Origin: Kineothrix sp. MSJ-39
GTDB taxonomy: Bacteria; Bacillota; Clostridia; Lachnospirales; Lachnospiraceae
DNA: 64,000 nt
Assembly (NCBI RefSeq): GCF_018917935.1
Contig: NZ_JAHLPN010000001.1
Location: 124,001 to 188,000 of the forward strand
Reading direction: 5' to 3'
The notes under the pieces were generated by a model. It was not told where the DNA came from. It worked only from the letters and a program-made list of their open reading frames with translations, and did no database searches. Position numbers and translations under genes: made by a program. Shown in pieces: positions 28,071 to 36,682 of the stretch. The stretch's first letter is position 1; the number at the start of each line of letters is the position of its first letter.

Positions 28071-29990
28071 TTAAAAGTCTAATAATGCTTCTTCCGCATG
28101 CTCATAAATAAATGCCTTACGCGGCACAACATCCGTTCCCATCAGTTTTTCCGTGACTCTGTCTGCCAGAAAACTGTCGTCTATTTCCACACGCTTTAAA
28201 TAACGTGTTTCCGGATCCAGTGTTGTTTCCCAGAGCTGCTGGGCATCCATTTCACCCAGACCTTTGTAACGCTGCAGGGTAAAGCTGCTTTTATGTGTTT
28301 TTCTGTATTTGGCAAGTGCCTTGTCATCATACAGATATTCTTCTTTTCCTCTTGCCGGGATCACCTTGTAAAGCGGAGGCATGGCAATATATACATGTCC
28401 TTCCGTGATCAGCTCCGGCATAAAGCGGTAAAACAGTGTCAAAAGCAGCGTACAGATATGCGCACCGTCCACGTCCGCATCCGCCATGATGATGATCTTG
28501 TCATAGCGAAGCTTTGTAATATCAAAATCATTGCCGTAGCCTTCTGAAAAACCACAGCCGAATGCATTGATCATCGTCTTGATCTCCGCATTGGCAAGCG
28601 CCTTATCAATACTTGCTTTTTCTACATTTAAGATCTTACCGCGGATTGGCATGATCGCCTGATACAGACGGTTTCTTGCCATTTTTGCGGAACCGCCGGC
28701 GGAATCACCCTCTACGATAAAGATCTCGCATTTGGAGGCATCTCTTGACTCGCAGTTTGCCAGTTTTCCGTTGGAATCAAACGAAAACTTCTGCTTTGTC
28801 AGCATATTGGTTTTGGCTTTTTCCTCTGTTTTACGGATCTTGGCTGCTTTTTCCGCACAGCCGATGATACTTTTCAACGTTTCCAGATTCCGGTCAAAAT
28901 ATCTTGTGATTTCTTCTCCGACAACCTTGGAAACAACCTTTGCCGCATCCTGATTATCGAGCTTTGTTTTGGTCTGTCCTTCAAAACGCGGATCCGGATG
29001 TTTGATGGAAACAACCGCCGTCATTCCGTTACGGACATCAGGTCCTGTGAAATTTGCGTCTTTTTCCTTTAAAATATTAAGCTGGCGGGCATAGCTGTTG
29101 ATGACCGTCGTAAAGATCGTCTTAAATCCGGTCAGATGCGTCCCGCCCTCTGCATTGAAAATATTATTACAAAAGCCCATGACGTTTTCATGGAACTCAT
29201 TGACGTACTGGAAAGCCGCTTCTACCGTAATACCGTCGCTTTCTCCTTTGACATAGATGACATCATGCACGGTATCTTTTTTCTGGTTGATGCTTTTGAC
29301 AAACCCGACAATACCTTCCGGTTCGTGATAGGTAATGCTCTCCACCTCACTGCCTCTCCGGTCTTCAAAACAGATCGTCAGGGCGGGATTCAGATAAGCC
29401 GTCTCATGCAGACGGTTTTTGACTTCTTCCGCTTTGAATACAGTATGGTCAAAGATCTCGTCATCCGGCATAAACTGAATGCTGGTTCCGGTATCTTTCG
29501 CCCTTCCGACAACCGGCAGAAGCCCGTTCTGCAGCTCTACTGTCGGGATACCGCGTTCATACGCATCCTCATAAATATGGCCGCCACGTCTGATCCGTAC
29601 TTTCATCCAGACAGACAGGGCATTAACGACAGAGGAACCGACGCCATGCAGACCACCGCTTGTCTTATAGGCGGAATCATCAAATTTACCGCCTGCATGC
29701 AATGTCGTAAACACAAGACGCTCCGCACTGATCCCTTTTTCGTGCAGATCAACCGGAATACCTCGACCGTTGTCTTCTACGGTAACGGAACCGTCCTTTT
29801 CCAGATAAACATGTATCTCACTGCAATAACCGGCAAGGTGCTCATCGACTGCATTATCCACGATCTCGTAGATCAGATGGTTCAGTCCTTTCGTTGATAC
29901 ACTGCCGATATACATTCCCGGTCTGACACGGACTGCCTCCAGCCCTTCCAGTACCGTTATATTTTCCGCATTATATGTCTCTTTTGGCAT
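28071..29990 (-). CDS. parE: Type IIA topoisomerase B subunit, ParE-type
   Basis: 639 residues. GHKL ATPase domain: EIVDNAVDEHLAGY (Asn box), DNGRGIPVD and HGVGSSVVNALS (GxxG). Toprim domain: EGDSAGGSAK and ADADVDGAHI. It pairs with parC downstream. Whether this is gyrase or topoisomerase IV follows from the partner; GyrB is normally near the origin with gyrA of full length, so ParE is assigned. Confidence 0.88.
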   Translation of the reverse strand: MPKETYNAENITVLEGLEAVRVRPGMYIGSVSTKGLNHLIYEIVDNAVDEHLAGYCSEIHVYLEKDGSVTVEDNGRGIPVDLHEKGISAERLVFTTLHAGGKFDDSAYKTSGGLHGVGSSVVNALSVWMKVRIRRGGHIYEDAYERGIPTVELQNGLLPVVGRAKDTGTSIQFMPDDEIFDHTVFKAEEVKNRLHETAYLNPALTICFEDRRGSEVESITYHEPEGIVGFVKSINQKKDTVHDVIYVKGESDGITVEAAFQYVNEFHENVMGFCNNIFNAEGGTHLTGFKTIFTTVINSYARQLNILKEKDANFTGPDVRNGMTAVVSIKHPDPRFEGQTKTKLDNQDAAKVVSKVVGEEITRYFDRNLETLKSIIGCAEKAAKIRKTEEKAKTNMLTKQKFSFDSNGKLANCESRDASKCEIFIVEGDSAGGSAKMARNRLYQAIMPIRGKILNVEKASIDKALANAEIKTMINAFGCGFSEGYGNDFDITKLRYDKIIIMADADVDGAHICTLLLTLFYRFMPELITEGHVYIAMPPLYKVIPARGKEEYLYDDKALAKYRKTHKSSFTLQRYKGLGEMDAQQLWETTLDPETRYLKRVEIDDSFLADRVTEKLMGTDVVPRKAFIYEHAEEALLDF

Positions 29991-30038
29991 ACTTCATTCC
30001 TCTTTATTATTATAATCTCATGCATGCAGCAAAGCCTT

Positions 30039-30929
30039 TTACTGCACAGCAAGATCCTGCGTGCAGGCAAGTGCAAGCGCGCCCGGACCGATATGGCATG
30101 CCACACTCAAAGAAAGTGGTGCCATCTTAAGCCGGAAGCCCGGAAATGCTTCCATCACTTCCTGCTTCCAAAGCTCTGCTTCTTTTGCATCCTTTGTATA
30201 GGCGATATGCAGCGATACACGCTCCTTTGCGCCTTCATCAAAGCCGCCGAAACGGTTCTCGATATCGTTTTTGATCGCCTGCAGCATCATAGCCTTACCT
30301 GCAGACTTTGTTCTTGCTTTTGCAAATGCATCCAGCTTTTCGCCCTGGATCTGCAATACCGGTTTCAATTTTAAAAGCGTACCGAGTGCAGCAGCCGCAG
30401 GTGTGATCCTGCCGCCTTTTTTCAGGTAGAAAAGGGTATCTAACATAATGTAGATGCTGGAATTGAACTTGTCCTCTTCCAGGATCTTTTTGATCTGTGC
30501 CCCATCATAGCCCTTCTTTGCCAGCTCCATGGCATCGAGCACAGACTGGGTCTGTGTAACGGAAATGCGCTGATTGTTTACCACAAATACTTTGCCGGCA
30601 AATTCCGGCTCCTGCGCCAGCATGCAGGCTGTCTGGCAGCTTCCGGAAAGCCCGCTTGACATCGGGATATGAACCACCTCATCATATTCCGCCAGAAGCT
30701 TATGGAACATATGGATCAGGGAATCCGGTGACGGCTGTGAAGTCGATACGACCGCATCGTTTTCCAGAAACTCATAAAAATGCTCCTGGGTCAGGTTGAT
30801 ATCCTCAAAATATGTTGTGTCATTGATCATGAACGGCATCGGTAATACAGAAATACCAAGCACGGCAGCTTCCTTCTGCGTGATCCCGCTGTTGCTGTCC
30901 GTCATAATTGCAATCTTTTTCAATTTCAT
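30039..30929 (-). CDS. DegV family fatty-acid-binding protein (FakB type)
   Basis: 296 residues of the DegV fold. N-terminal MTDSNSGI, the fatty-acid headgroup loop MSSGLSGSC, and the C-terminal HIGPGALAL with the conserved His. DegV/FakB proteins carry a bound fatty acid to the kinase FakA, which phosphorylates it for phospholipid synthesis. A fakA homologue lies two genes upstream (33033-34697), which supports the same role, although several DegV paralogues usually exist. Confidence 0.9.
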   Translation of the reverse strand: MKLKKIAIMTDSNSGITQKEAAVLGISVLPMPFMINDTTYFEDINLTQEHFYEFLENDAVVSTSQPSPDSLIHMFHKLLAEYDEVVHIPMSSGLSGSCQTACMLAQEPEFAGKVFVVNNQRISVTQTQSVLDAMELAKKGYDGAQIKKILEEDKFNSSIYIMLDTLFYLKKGGRITPAAAALGTLLKLKPVLQIQGEKLDAFAKARTKSAGKAMMLQAIKNDIENRFGGFDEGAKERVSLHIAYTKDAKEAELWKQEVMEAFPGFRLKMAPLSLSVACHIGPGALALACTQDLAVQ

Positions 30930-30959
30930 TTCCTCCCTATTTGAACCGCAGTCCGTACA

Positions 30960-33023
30960 CTATAGTACATGCAAATACCCATGCGACTGATAGCTTTCCA
31001 ATTTCCTTTTTAATGGTAAATGAGAATCCGAAAGAAGTAAAGAGTTACTTTTCAAAATTTTGGCAGTATCCGCCGCCGCATCCATCAAAAGGGCACTGTC
31101 CTGATAAATATCCGCAAAACGAAAAGCAAAAGCACCGCTCTGCTGGATCCCCATAAAATCACCTGGCCCGCGCAGCTTCAGATCGGCATTTGCAATTTCA
31201 AAGCCATCGTTGGATCTGTTTAAGATCGCCAGTCTTTCGTTCTGCTTCTTCTTTTCTGCCGTTTCCATAAAAATACAGTAGGACTGCAGATCGGATCTGC
31301 CGACTCTGCCCCGGATCTGATGCAGTGTCGCAAGCCCGAAGCGTTCTGCATTTTCGACCATCATGACTGTGGCATTCGGGACATTGATCCCTACCTCGAT
31401 CACGGTCGTGGAAACCAGAATATCGATCTCTCCCGCCGCAAACCTTGTCATGATCTCATTTTTCAGCTTCGGACGCATTTTGCCGTGCAGATAGGCGATC
31501 CTTGTCTGCGGCGAAAAATATGCCTGTATTGTTTTGGAATAGTCCACGACATTTTCAAGCCCGTCCATCACACCGGGCTCTGCCATCGGACAGATGATGT
31601 AGACCTGATGTCCCGCATCGACTTCCTTTTGCATAAACTGATAAGCGGTCTGCCGGTAGCTCTGATTGACAACACAGTTTTTGATCGGCAGTCGTTTTGC
31701 CGGAAGCTCCTTGAGCTGCGTCACTTCCATATCGCCGTATAAAATGATCGCAAGGGAACGCGGGATGGGTGTTGCACTCATAACGATCGTATGTGCCATT
31801 CCGTTTCCCTTATCGGAAAGCGTTTCCCGCTGCTTGACACCGAATCTGTGCTGCTCATCCGTAATGACGAGTGCAAGATTTTGGAACGTTACTTTATCCT
31901 GAATGACCGCATGGGTTCCGATCACAACATTCAGACTGCCATCTGCGATCTTTTCATAAATTTCCCGTTTCTGCTTTGCCGTCTGGGAGCCTACCAGAAG
32001 GGCAGGACGAAAGGCAAGGCCATACTGCTCTGTCATATTGCACAGCATTTCATAATGCTGCACGGCAAGCACTTCCGTAGGTGCCATCATGGCAGCCTGA
32101 TACCCATTGGAAACACACAGCAGCATCACAAGCACCGCAATGATCGTTTTGCCGCTTCCGACATCGCCCTGCAAAAGCTGGTTAATGCATACTCCCTGCA
32201 GCATTTCTTCTTTTAACCGGGCATATGCTTCTTTCTGGGAAGCGGTCAGTTCATAAGGAAGCTGCTCTAACAGCCGCCCCGGATCTGCCGTTTCGATCAT
32301 CGGATAAGCATTTTTATGCTCTATTCCCGCCTGCTGCAGCTTCATGGAAAGCAGAAACAGCAGAAACTCCTCATAAGAGAACCTCTTTCTGGCAGCTGCA
32401 AGACTTTCCGTATTCTGCGGAAAATGGATCGTATATAAGGCTTCCTTTGCAGAACGGAACTGATATTTTTCCAAAAGATCCGGCGGAAGTGTTTCCGATA
32501 GATCCGGCAGATCAGTAAGCACCTGTCTGACATATTTGGAAATTGCCTGATTGGTCAGTCCCTTCGTCTTTGCATAAACAGGCAAAAGCTGCCCCAGTAG
32601 CTTCTGGTATTCATCCGGCTTGTAGAGCTTTGGATGGCTCATAAAAAGAGCGCCGCCCTTTTCCTGCACCGCTCCGTGAAAAACATATTGCGTTCCCGCT
32701 TTCAGCGTATTTTTCAAATAAGGCATGTTAAAAAATGAGATATGAAGAAGTGCCCCCTGCTCATCCTCTGCCTGCAGCTTCAGAATAGACAGATTCCTGA
32801 CATGCACGGGAACGGGTGTGTTTTTTACCGTGGCTAAAATAGCAGGATCTGAGGTCTGCTGCTCTTTTGCCTCCTGCACAGACATAACCGGAGGCAGACT
32901 TTCATAAGACTTTGGGAAATGATAGAGAAGATCCTCTATCGTTTCTATATTCAGTTTATGAAAAAGGGCAGCGTTTTTTTCACCGATGCCCTTTAATTCC
33001 ATAATAGACTTTGTTAAATCCAT
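30960..33023 (-). CDS. recG: ATP-dependent DNA helicase RecG
   Basis: 687 residues. The N-terminal wedge/OB domain includes GIGEKNAALFHKLNI. Helicase lobes carry LLQGDVGSGKT (Walker A), VITDEQHRFG (DEQH box) and MSATPIPRSLA, followed by TTVIEVGINVPNATVM and QIRGRVGRSD. It reverses stalled replication forks and processes junctions. It follows fakA as in most Firmicutes. Confidence 0.98.
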   Translation of the reverse strand: MDLTKSIMELKGIGEKNAALFHKLNIETIEDLLYHFPKSYESLPPVMSVQEAKEQQTSDPAILATVKNTPVPVHVRNLSILKLQAEDEQGALLHISFFNMPYLKNTLKAGTQYVFHGAVQEKGGALFMSHPKLYKPDEYQKLLGQLLPVYAKTKGLTNQAISKYVRQVLTDLPDLSETLPPDLLEKYQFRSAKEALYTIHFPQNTESLAAARKRFSYEEFLLFLLSMKLQQAGIEHKNAYPMIETADPGRLLEQLPYELTASQKEAYARLKEEMLQGVCINQLLQGDVGSGKTIIAVLVMLLCVSNGYQAAMMAPTEVLAVQHYEMLCNMTEQYGLAFRPALLVGSQTAKQKREIYEKIADGSLNVVIGTHAVIQDKVTFQNLALVITDEQHRFGVKQRETLSDKGNGMAHTIVMSATPIPRSLAIILYGDMEVTQLKELPAKRLPIKNCVVNQSYRQTAYQFMQKEVDAGHQVYIICPMAEPGVMDGLENVVDYSKTIQAYFSPQTRIAYLHGKMRPKLKNEIMTRFAAGEIDILVSTTVIEVGINVPNATVMMVENAERFGLATLHQIRGRVGRSDLQSYCIFMETAEKKKQNERLAILNRSNDGFEIANADLKLRGPGDFMGIQQSGAFAFRFADIYQDSALLMDAAADTAKILKSNSLLLSDSHLPLKRKLESYQSHGYLHVL

Positions 33024-33032
33024 TTCTATTCC

Positions 33033-34697
33033 TTATTCGGCTGAGATCACGTAGTAATAGATCGGCTGACCGCCATACTGCAGTTCTACGTCGCAGTCAG
33101 GATATGCTTCTTCCAGAGCCTTCTGCAGTTCTTCTGCTTCAGATTCTTTGATATCCTCACCATAATATACGCTCAGAAGCTCTGCATCCGCTTCTTTCAT
33201 CATTTCAGCCACCATTTCAAGTGTGGTATCTGCGATCTTGGAGCCGACTGCCAGGATCGTCTTGTCACCGATACCCATAATGTCGTTTTCTTTGATCGTC
33301 TTGCCGTCGATCTCTGTATCACGTACTGCATACGTTACCTGACCTGTGCTGACATTTTCCATTTCGGAACACATGTTTTTCAGGTTTTCCTCGCCTGACA
33401 TATCAGGCATGAAATTGATGATCGCTGCAATACCCTGTGGGATATTCTTGCTTGGTACAACAATGATCTCTTTATCTTCTGTCAGATCGCGTGCCTGGTT
33501 GGCAGCCATGACAATGTTTTTATTGTTCGGGAATACATAAATTGTCTTTGCATTCACTTCATCGATCGCACCGAGAATGTCTTCTGTACTCGGATTCATC
33601 GTCTGTCCGCCTGCAATGACTTTATCCACACCAAGATCCTTGAAGATCTCATTTAAACCTTCTCCGATGGAAACACTGATAAAGCCGTATTCCTTCTGTG
33701 GCTGCGCCGGCTTTGCGGCTTCTTTCTTCTCAGCTTCCTTGAACAGCTTCTCTTCGTGCTCTAAACGCATATTGTCGATCTTCATATTGGAAAGTGCACC
33801 ATACGTCAACGCCCGCTGGATCGCAAGACCCGGATCGTTGGTATGTACATGTACCTTAACGACATCGTCATCTGCAACAAGCACGATGGAATCACCGATA
33901 GACTCCAGATAAGATTTAAAATCCTGCTCCTGTTTTGTTGTAAATGTTTTATTGCCAAGCAGCACGATAAATTCTGTGCAGTATCCGAATTTGATATCGG
34001 ATGTTTCTACATCGGAAGTATCGATATTGTTGCGTTTTACCGGTGTTTTGGTCATATCAATGCTCAGATCCAGCTCTTCACCGCGGAATGCCTTCTGGGC
34101 ACCCTTCAGTACTTCTAAAAGCCCCTGTCCGCCGGAATCCACAACACCTGCCTGTTTCAGAACAGGGAGCATATCCGGTGTTTTATCCAGCACTTCCTGT
34201 GCATATACGATGATCGCGTCGATAAAAACATCCATATCCTCTGTGCCTGCATATTCAGCAGCCTTTTCGTAAGCACCCTTTGCTACGGTAAGGATCGTTC
34301 CTTCCTTTGGCTTCATAACTGCCTTATAAGCACTCTCTACTGCCTTTTCAAAAGCAGCGATCAGCACATCTACCGTGATCTCACCTTCTGTGGCACCGAT
34401 CACCTTGCAAAGTCCGCGCAGAAGCTGTGACAGGATAACACCTGAGTTACCTCTCGCACCTCTGAGGGATCCGGAAGAGATTGCCTTGGAAAGCTCTTTT
34501 AAAGTTGCATTTTCATCCAGTGCAGCTACTTCCTTTGCAGCAGACATAATGGTCAGCGTCATATTGGTACCGGTATCGCCATCCGGGACTGGGAATACGT
34601 TCAATTCGTTGATATATTCCTTTTTCGACTCCAGATTTTTCGCACCTGCCAAGAACATTGCTTTAAACATCTTAGCATCTAATTGATTTCGTGACAC
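33033..34697 (-). CDS. fakA: Fatty acid kinase FakA (YloV; DAK2 domain)
   Basis: 554 residues. The N-terminal DhaL-like kinase domain has NVFPVPDGDTGTNM and RGARGNSGVILSQLLRG, with nucleotide/Mg-binding Asp residues; a central domain and a C-terminal DegV-like ACT region follow. FakA phosphorylates fatty acids held by FakB. The start codon is GTG at 34697, preceded by GAGGAGG. It follows the Asp23-type gene, the usual yloU-yloV pair. Confidence 0.95.
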   Translation of the reverse strand: MSRNQLDAKMFKAMFLAGAKNLESKKEYINELNVFPVPDGDTGTNMTLTIMSAAKEVAALDENATLKELSKAISSGSLRGARGNSGVILSQLLRGLCKVIGATEGEITVDVLIAAFEKAVESAYKAVMKPKEGTILTVAKGAYEKAAEYAGTEDMDVFIDAIIVYAQEVLDKTPDMLPVLKQAGVVDSGGQGLLEVLKGAQKAFRGEELDLSIDMTKTPVKRNNIDTSDVETSDIKFGYCTEFIVLLGNKTFTTKQEQDFKSYLESIGDSIVLVADDDVVKVHVHTNDPGLAIQRALTYGALSNMKIDNMRLEHEEKLFKEAEKKEAAKPAQPQKEYGFISVSIGEGLNEIFKDLGVDKVIAGGQTMNPSTEDILGAIDEVNAKTIYVFPNNKNIVMAANQARDLTEDKEIIVVPSKNIPQGIAAIINFMPDMSGEENLKNMCSEMENVSTGQVTYAVRDTEIDGKTIKENDIMGIGDKTILAVGSKIADTTLEMVAEMMKEADAELLSVYYGEDIKESEAEELQKALEEAYPDCDVELQYGGQPIYYYVISAE

Positions 34698-34712
34698 GTT
34701 CTTATTCCTCCT

Positions 34713-35069
34713 CTAGTCAATTACTCTGACACCTTCCACAAATATATTGATCTTTTCAACCGGAAAGCCCGTAAATTCTTCTACTTTGTATTTGACATTG
34801 CTGATCAGATTATCTGAAACCGCCAGAATATTAACACCATATGCCACGATCAGATGAAAATCGATTGTCAGCCCTGCATTATCCACATGTACTGTAACAC
34901 CTCTGGATAAGTCGTTTAATTTTAATAATTTAACCAGACCGTCTTTGACATTGACACTTGCCATTCCAACGACGCCGATACATTCGATTGCAACGCTTCC
35001 TGCGTAATTTGCAATTACATCACTATCTATAGAGATATTGCCAAGATGTGTATTCATCATTGTCTTCAT
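34713..35069 (-). CDS. Asp23/Gls24 family protein (YloU)
   Basis: 118-residue Asp23-domain protein: IDSDVIANYAGSVAIECIGVVGM start and the GVNILAVSDNLISNVKYKVEE region. The family is linked to cell-envelope or stress homeostasis and sits in front of fakA in most Firmicutes. AGGAGG precedes the ATG. First gene of the 35.1 to 24.1 kb operon; upstream TATAAT at 35146-35151 (minus) is a possible -10. Confidence 0.92.
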   Translation of the reverse strand: MKTMMNTHLGNISIDSDVIANYAGSVAIECIGVVGMASVNVKDGLVKLLKLNDLSRGVTVHVDNAGLTIDFHLIVAYGVNILAVSDNLISNVKYKVEEFTGFPVEKINIFVEGVRVID

Positions 35070-35236
35070 GCATGTATCCTCCTTTTATATGCGTCTGCCC
35101 TTTCTATACCTGATGTAAGCTGTGCACAGAATAGACATCATAGTGATTATACCCTGTTTTTCGGAAAAAGGGAACCAGAAAATCAAATTTCCATGGAAAA
35201 ACAGGAAAAAAAGATCAAAAAATGAACAATTTGTTG

Positions 35237-35265
35237 TTGCATTTAAAAAAACTTTCTGATAGAAT
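35237..35265 (+). promoter_or_regulatory. Promoter of rpmB
   Basis: TTGCAT (35237-35242), 17 bp, TAGAAT (35260-35265). The 242-bp region between the divergent Asp23 gene and rpmB otherwise shows AT-rich sequence and a possible minus-strand TATAAT. Confidence 0.75.
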
Positions 35266-35311
35266 AAGCTTGTTGTGAGTTTAGAATCTATTCAGTTTAG
35301 GAGGTGCTATC

Positions 35312-35497
35312 ATGGCTAAGTGTGATGTTTGTGGCAAAGGTGCTCATTTTGGTAATAATGTAAGCCATTCTCATAGAAGATCTAACCACATTTGGAACTC
35401 AAACGTTAAAAATGTGAAATGTAATGTTAACGGTTCTACAAAGACAATGCATGTTTGTACATCTTGTTTAAGATCCGGTAAAGTAGAAAGAGCTTAA
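35312..35497 (+). CDS. rpmB: 50S ribosomal protein L28
   Basis: 61-residue L28 with MAKCDVCGKGAHFGNNVSHSH start and the CTSCLRSGKV end. It has Cys pairs C4/C7 and C52/C55-like positions, i.e. the zinc-binding form. AGGAGG precedes the ATG. It is monocistronic, ending in a strong terminator. Confidence 0.97.
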   Translation: MAKCDVCGKGAHFGNNVSHSHRRSNHIWNSNVKNVKCNVNGSTKTMHVCTSCLRSGKVERA

Positions 35498-35509
35498 TAA
35501 TGAGTCAAT

Positions 35510-35537
35510 AAAAAAGGAACCGTATGGTTCCTTTTTT
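35510..35537. terminator. Bidirectional terminator after rpmB
   Basis: AAAAAAGGAACC / GGTTCCTTTTTT stem with loop GTAT; A-run and T-run on the two sides let it end rpmB (plus) and the J-domain gene operon (minus). Confidence 0.92.
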
Positions 35538-36019
35538 TATGCTTTTCTCTGATAATTAATTACGTTCTTCAGTCTGTCATATTCTTTGTTGATCTGCTGC
35601 AGGATCCATTTATCGCCGCACGCATTGTCCGGGTGATAGATCTTGATCAGATCCTTATACCGCTTCTTGAGTGCCAGTGGATGTGTCACGCCGCGGAAAA
35701 ACAGCATGTCCTCTTCTTCAATAAGTTCCGAAACCGGTTCCTTTTCCTGTTTTTCCTGATAAAACTGCCTGCTGTATTCAAAAGCACGCTTCTTTGCTTC
35801 AAAGCTCTTGCGGTCTGCATCCAGCTGTGCGAACCCCATTTCCAAGATCTTGAACTTCTTGTCAAAAAAGCTTTCCTGCTCCTTCAGCTTTTCCATCGTT
35901 TTATCCCGTTCCTTTTCAAAGGCGGAACGTTCTTCCTGCAGGCGATGTGCTTCTTCCAGTAACAGGTCTTTTGCAATCCTTATTTTGTTTTCATCCGATT
36001 CCTGCATAAGATCCGGCAT
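35537..36019 (-). CDS. J-domain protein
   Basis: 160 residues. The N-terminal two thirds is a coiled coil of Glu/Lys/Arg (HRLQEERSAFEKERDKT, with more Phe and Glu repeats). The C-terminal 60 residues form a DnaJ domain with HPD in KIYHPDNACGD and a following QQINKEYDRLK helix. There is no Gly/Phe or zinc-finger region, so it is a J-only cochaperone that would stimulate a Hsp70 at some specific site. ATG 36019 is chosen because GGAGG precedes it. Confidence 0.85.
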   Translation of the reverse strand: MPDLMQESDENKIRIAKDLLLEEAHRLQEERSAFEKERDKTMEKLKEQESFFDKKFKILEMGFAQLDADRKSFEAKKRAFEYSRQFYQEKQEKEPVSELIEEEDMLFFRGVTHPLALKKRYKDLIKIYHPDNACGDKWILQQINKEYDRLKNVINYQRKA

Positions 36020-36057
36020 GTCTTCTATTCCTCCGGTTTGATAAATCTGCTTCCCTG

Positions 36058-36201
36058 TCAGCATCCGCAGGAAAACAGATTATAGCCCAACAATAACAAC
36101 AGCATGATCAAAATAACCGCTACCAGTGTATTCCCGATCAACAGATCGAGCAATATGCCAAGTGCCACCGCAAAACAACAGATGCCGAGTATCCTTTTCA
36201 T
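36058..36201 (-). CDS. Small hydrophobic membrane protein (47 residues)
   Basis: An ATG at 36201 opens a 47-codon frame ending in TGA at 36058-36060. The product is nearly all Leu/Ile/Val/Ala, starting MKRILGICCFAVALG, with two hydrophobic segments and a C-terminal Cys-Gly-Cys. A GGTGG stretch lies upstream. It sits between gerW and the J-domain gene, 80 nt after the gerW stop, in a region otherwise without a convincing gene. Too short for family assignment. Confidence 0.6.
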   Translation of the reverse strand: MKRILGICCFAVALGILLDLLIGNTLVAVILIMLLLLLGYNLFSCGC

Positions 36202-36281
36202 ACCAGATAACCACCGGCTTTTTATTATGGTATGCCATTTTCCGGCAAACGATACATTCTGCTGTTACATCATATCCGTTT

Positions 36282-36680
36282 TTACAGGCTATCCTGACCG
36301 AATGCGATCTCCTGCGCTTTTTCATCACTGACCATATCATCGGTATCTTCCTTTGGTGCAGTAAATTTATCTACCAGATCAGGGATCATATCGATGATCT
36401 TTGTCACTGCATCCTGGTTTCTGACATTGACAAGCTTTGTCTGTCCGTTTTTGATGACCAGAACAGCACTTGGTGACATTTTGCCTGTGATACCGCCAAA
36501 GCCTGAATTTTTCTGTTCACCGGCTGCAGCACCTGCACCAACACCGAATGTCACATCTACCAGCGGCAGAATAATGGTATCACCGATCTGTGTTGCCTGT
36601 CCTACAACGGTCTTTGTAGACAGGAAATTATCAACACCACTTAACAGGGAACTTACGACTTCTGAAAAATTATTATTCAT
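36282..36680 (-). CDS. gerW: GerW/YtfJ family sporulation protein
   Basis: 132 residues. GerW (YtfJ) family core: DTIILPLVDVTFGVGAGAA and GGITGKMSPSAVLVIKNG. In Bacillus it is a sporulation-associated protein needed for normal germination. The gene pairs with the DUF2953 gene, as ytfI-ytfJ do. GGAGG precedes the ATG. Confidence 0.92.
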   Translation of the reverse strand: MNNNFSEVVSSLLSGVDNFLSTKTVVGQATQIGDTIILPLVDVTFGVGAGAAAGEQKNSGFGGITGKMSPSAVLVIKNGQTKLVNVRNQDAVTKIIDMIPDLVDKFTAPKEDTDDMVSDEKAQEIAFGQDSL

Positions 36681-36682
36681 AG

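Noticed and set aside
29136-29897. A 253-residue plus-strand frame inside parE
   Set aside because: It is the antisense shadow of the well-conserved parE coding sequence; the product is Cys/Phe/His-rich with no motif and no ribosome site.
25815-29990. DNA gyrase (gyrA/gyrB)
   Set aside because: The A subunit is only 745 residues and has no visible GyrA box, and the B gene directly precedes it as in parE-parC; topoisomerase IV fits better, though a phylogeny would be decisive.
36080-36340. An 86-residue frame on the minus strand overlapping the end of gerW
   Set aside because: It overlaps gerW by about 60 nt in another frame, lacks a ribosome site, and its composition (Cys, His, Trp, Arg mix) looks random; the 47-residue frame at 36058-36201 is the better candidate.
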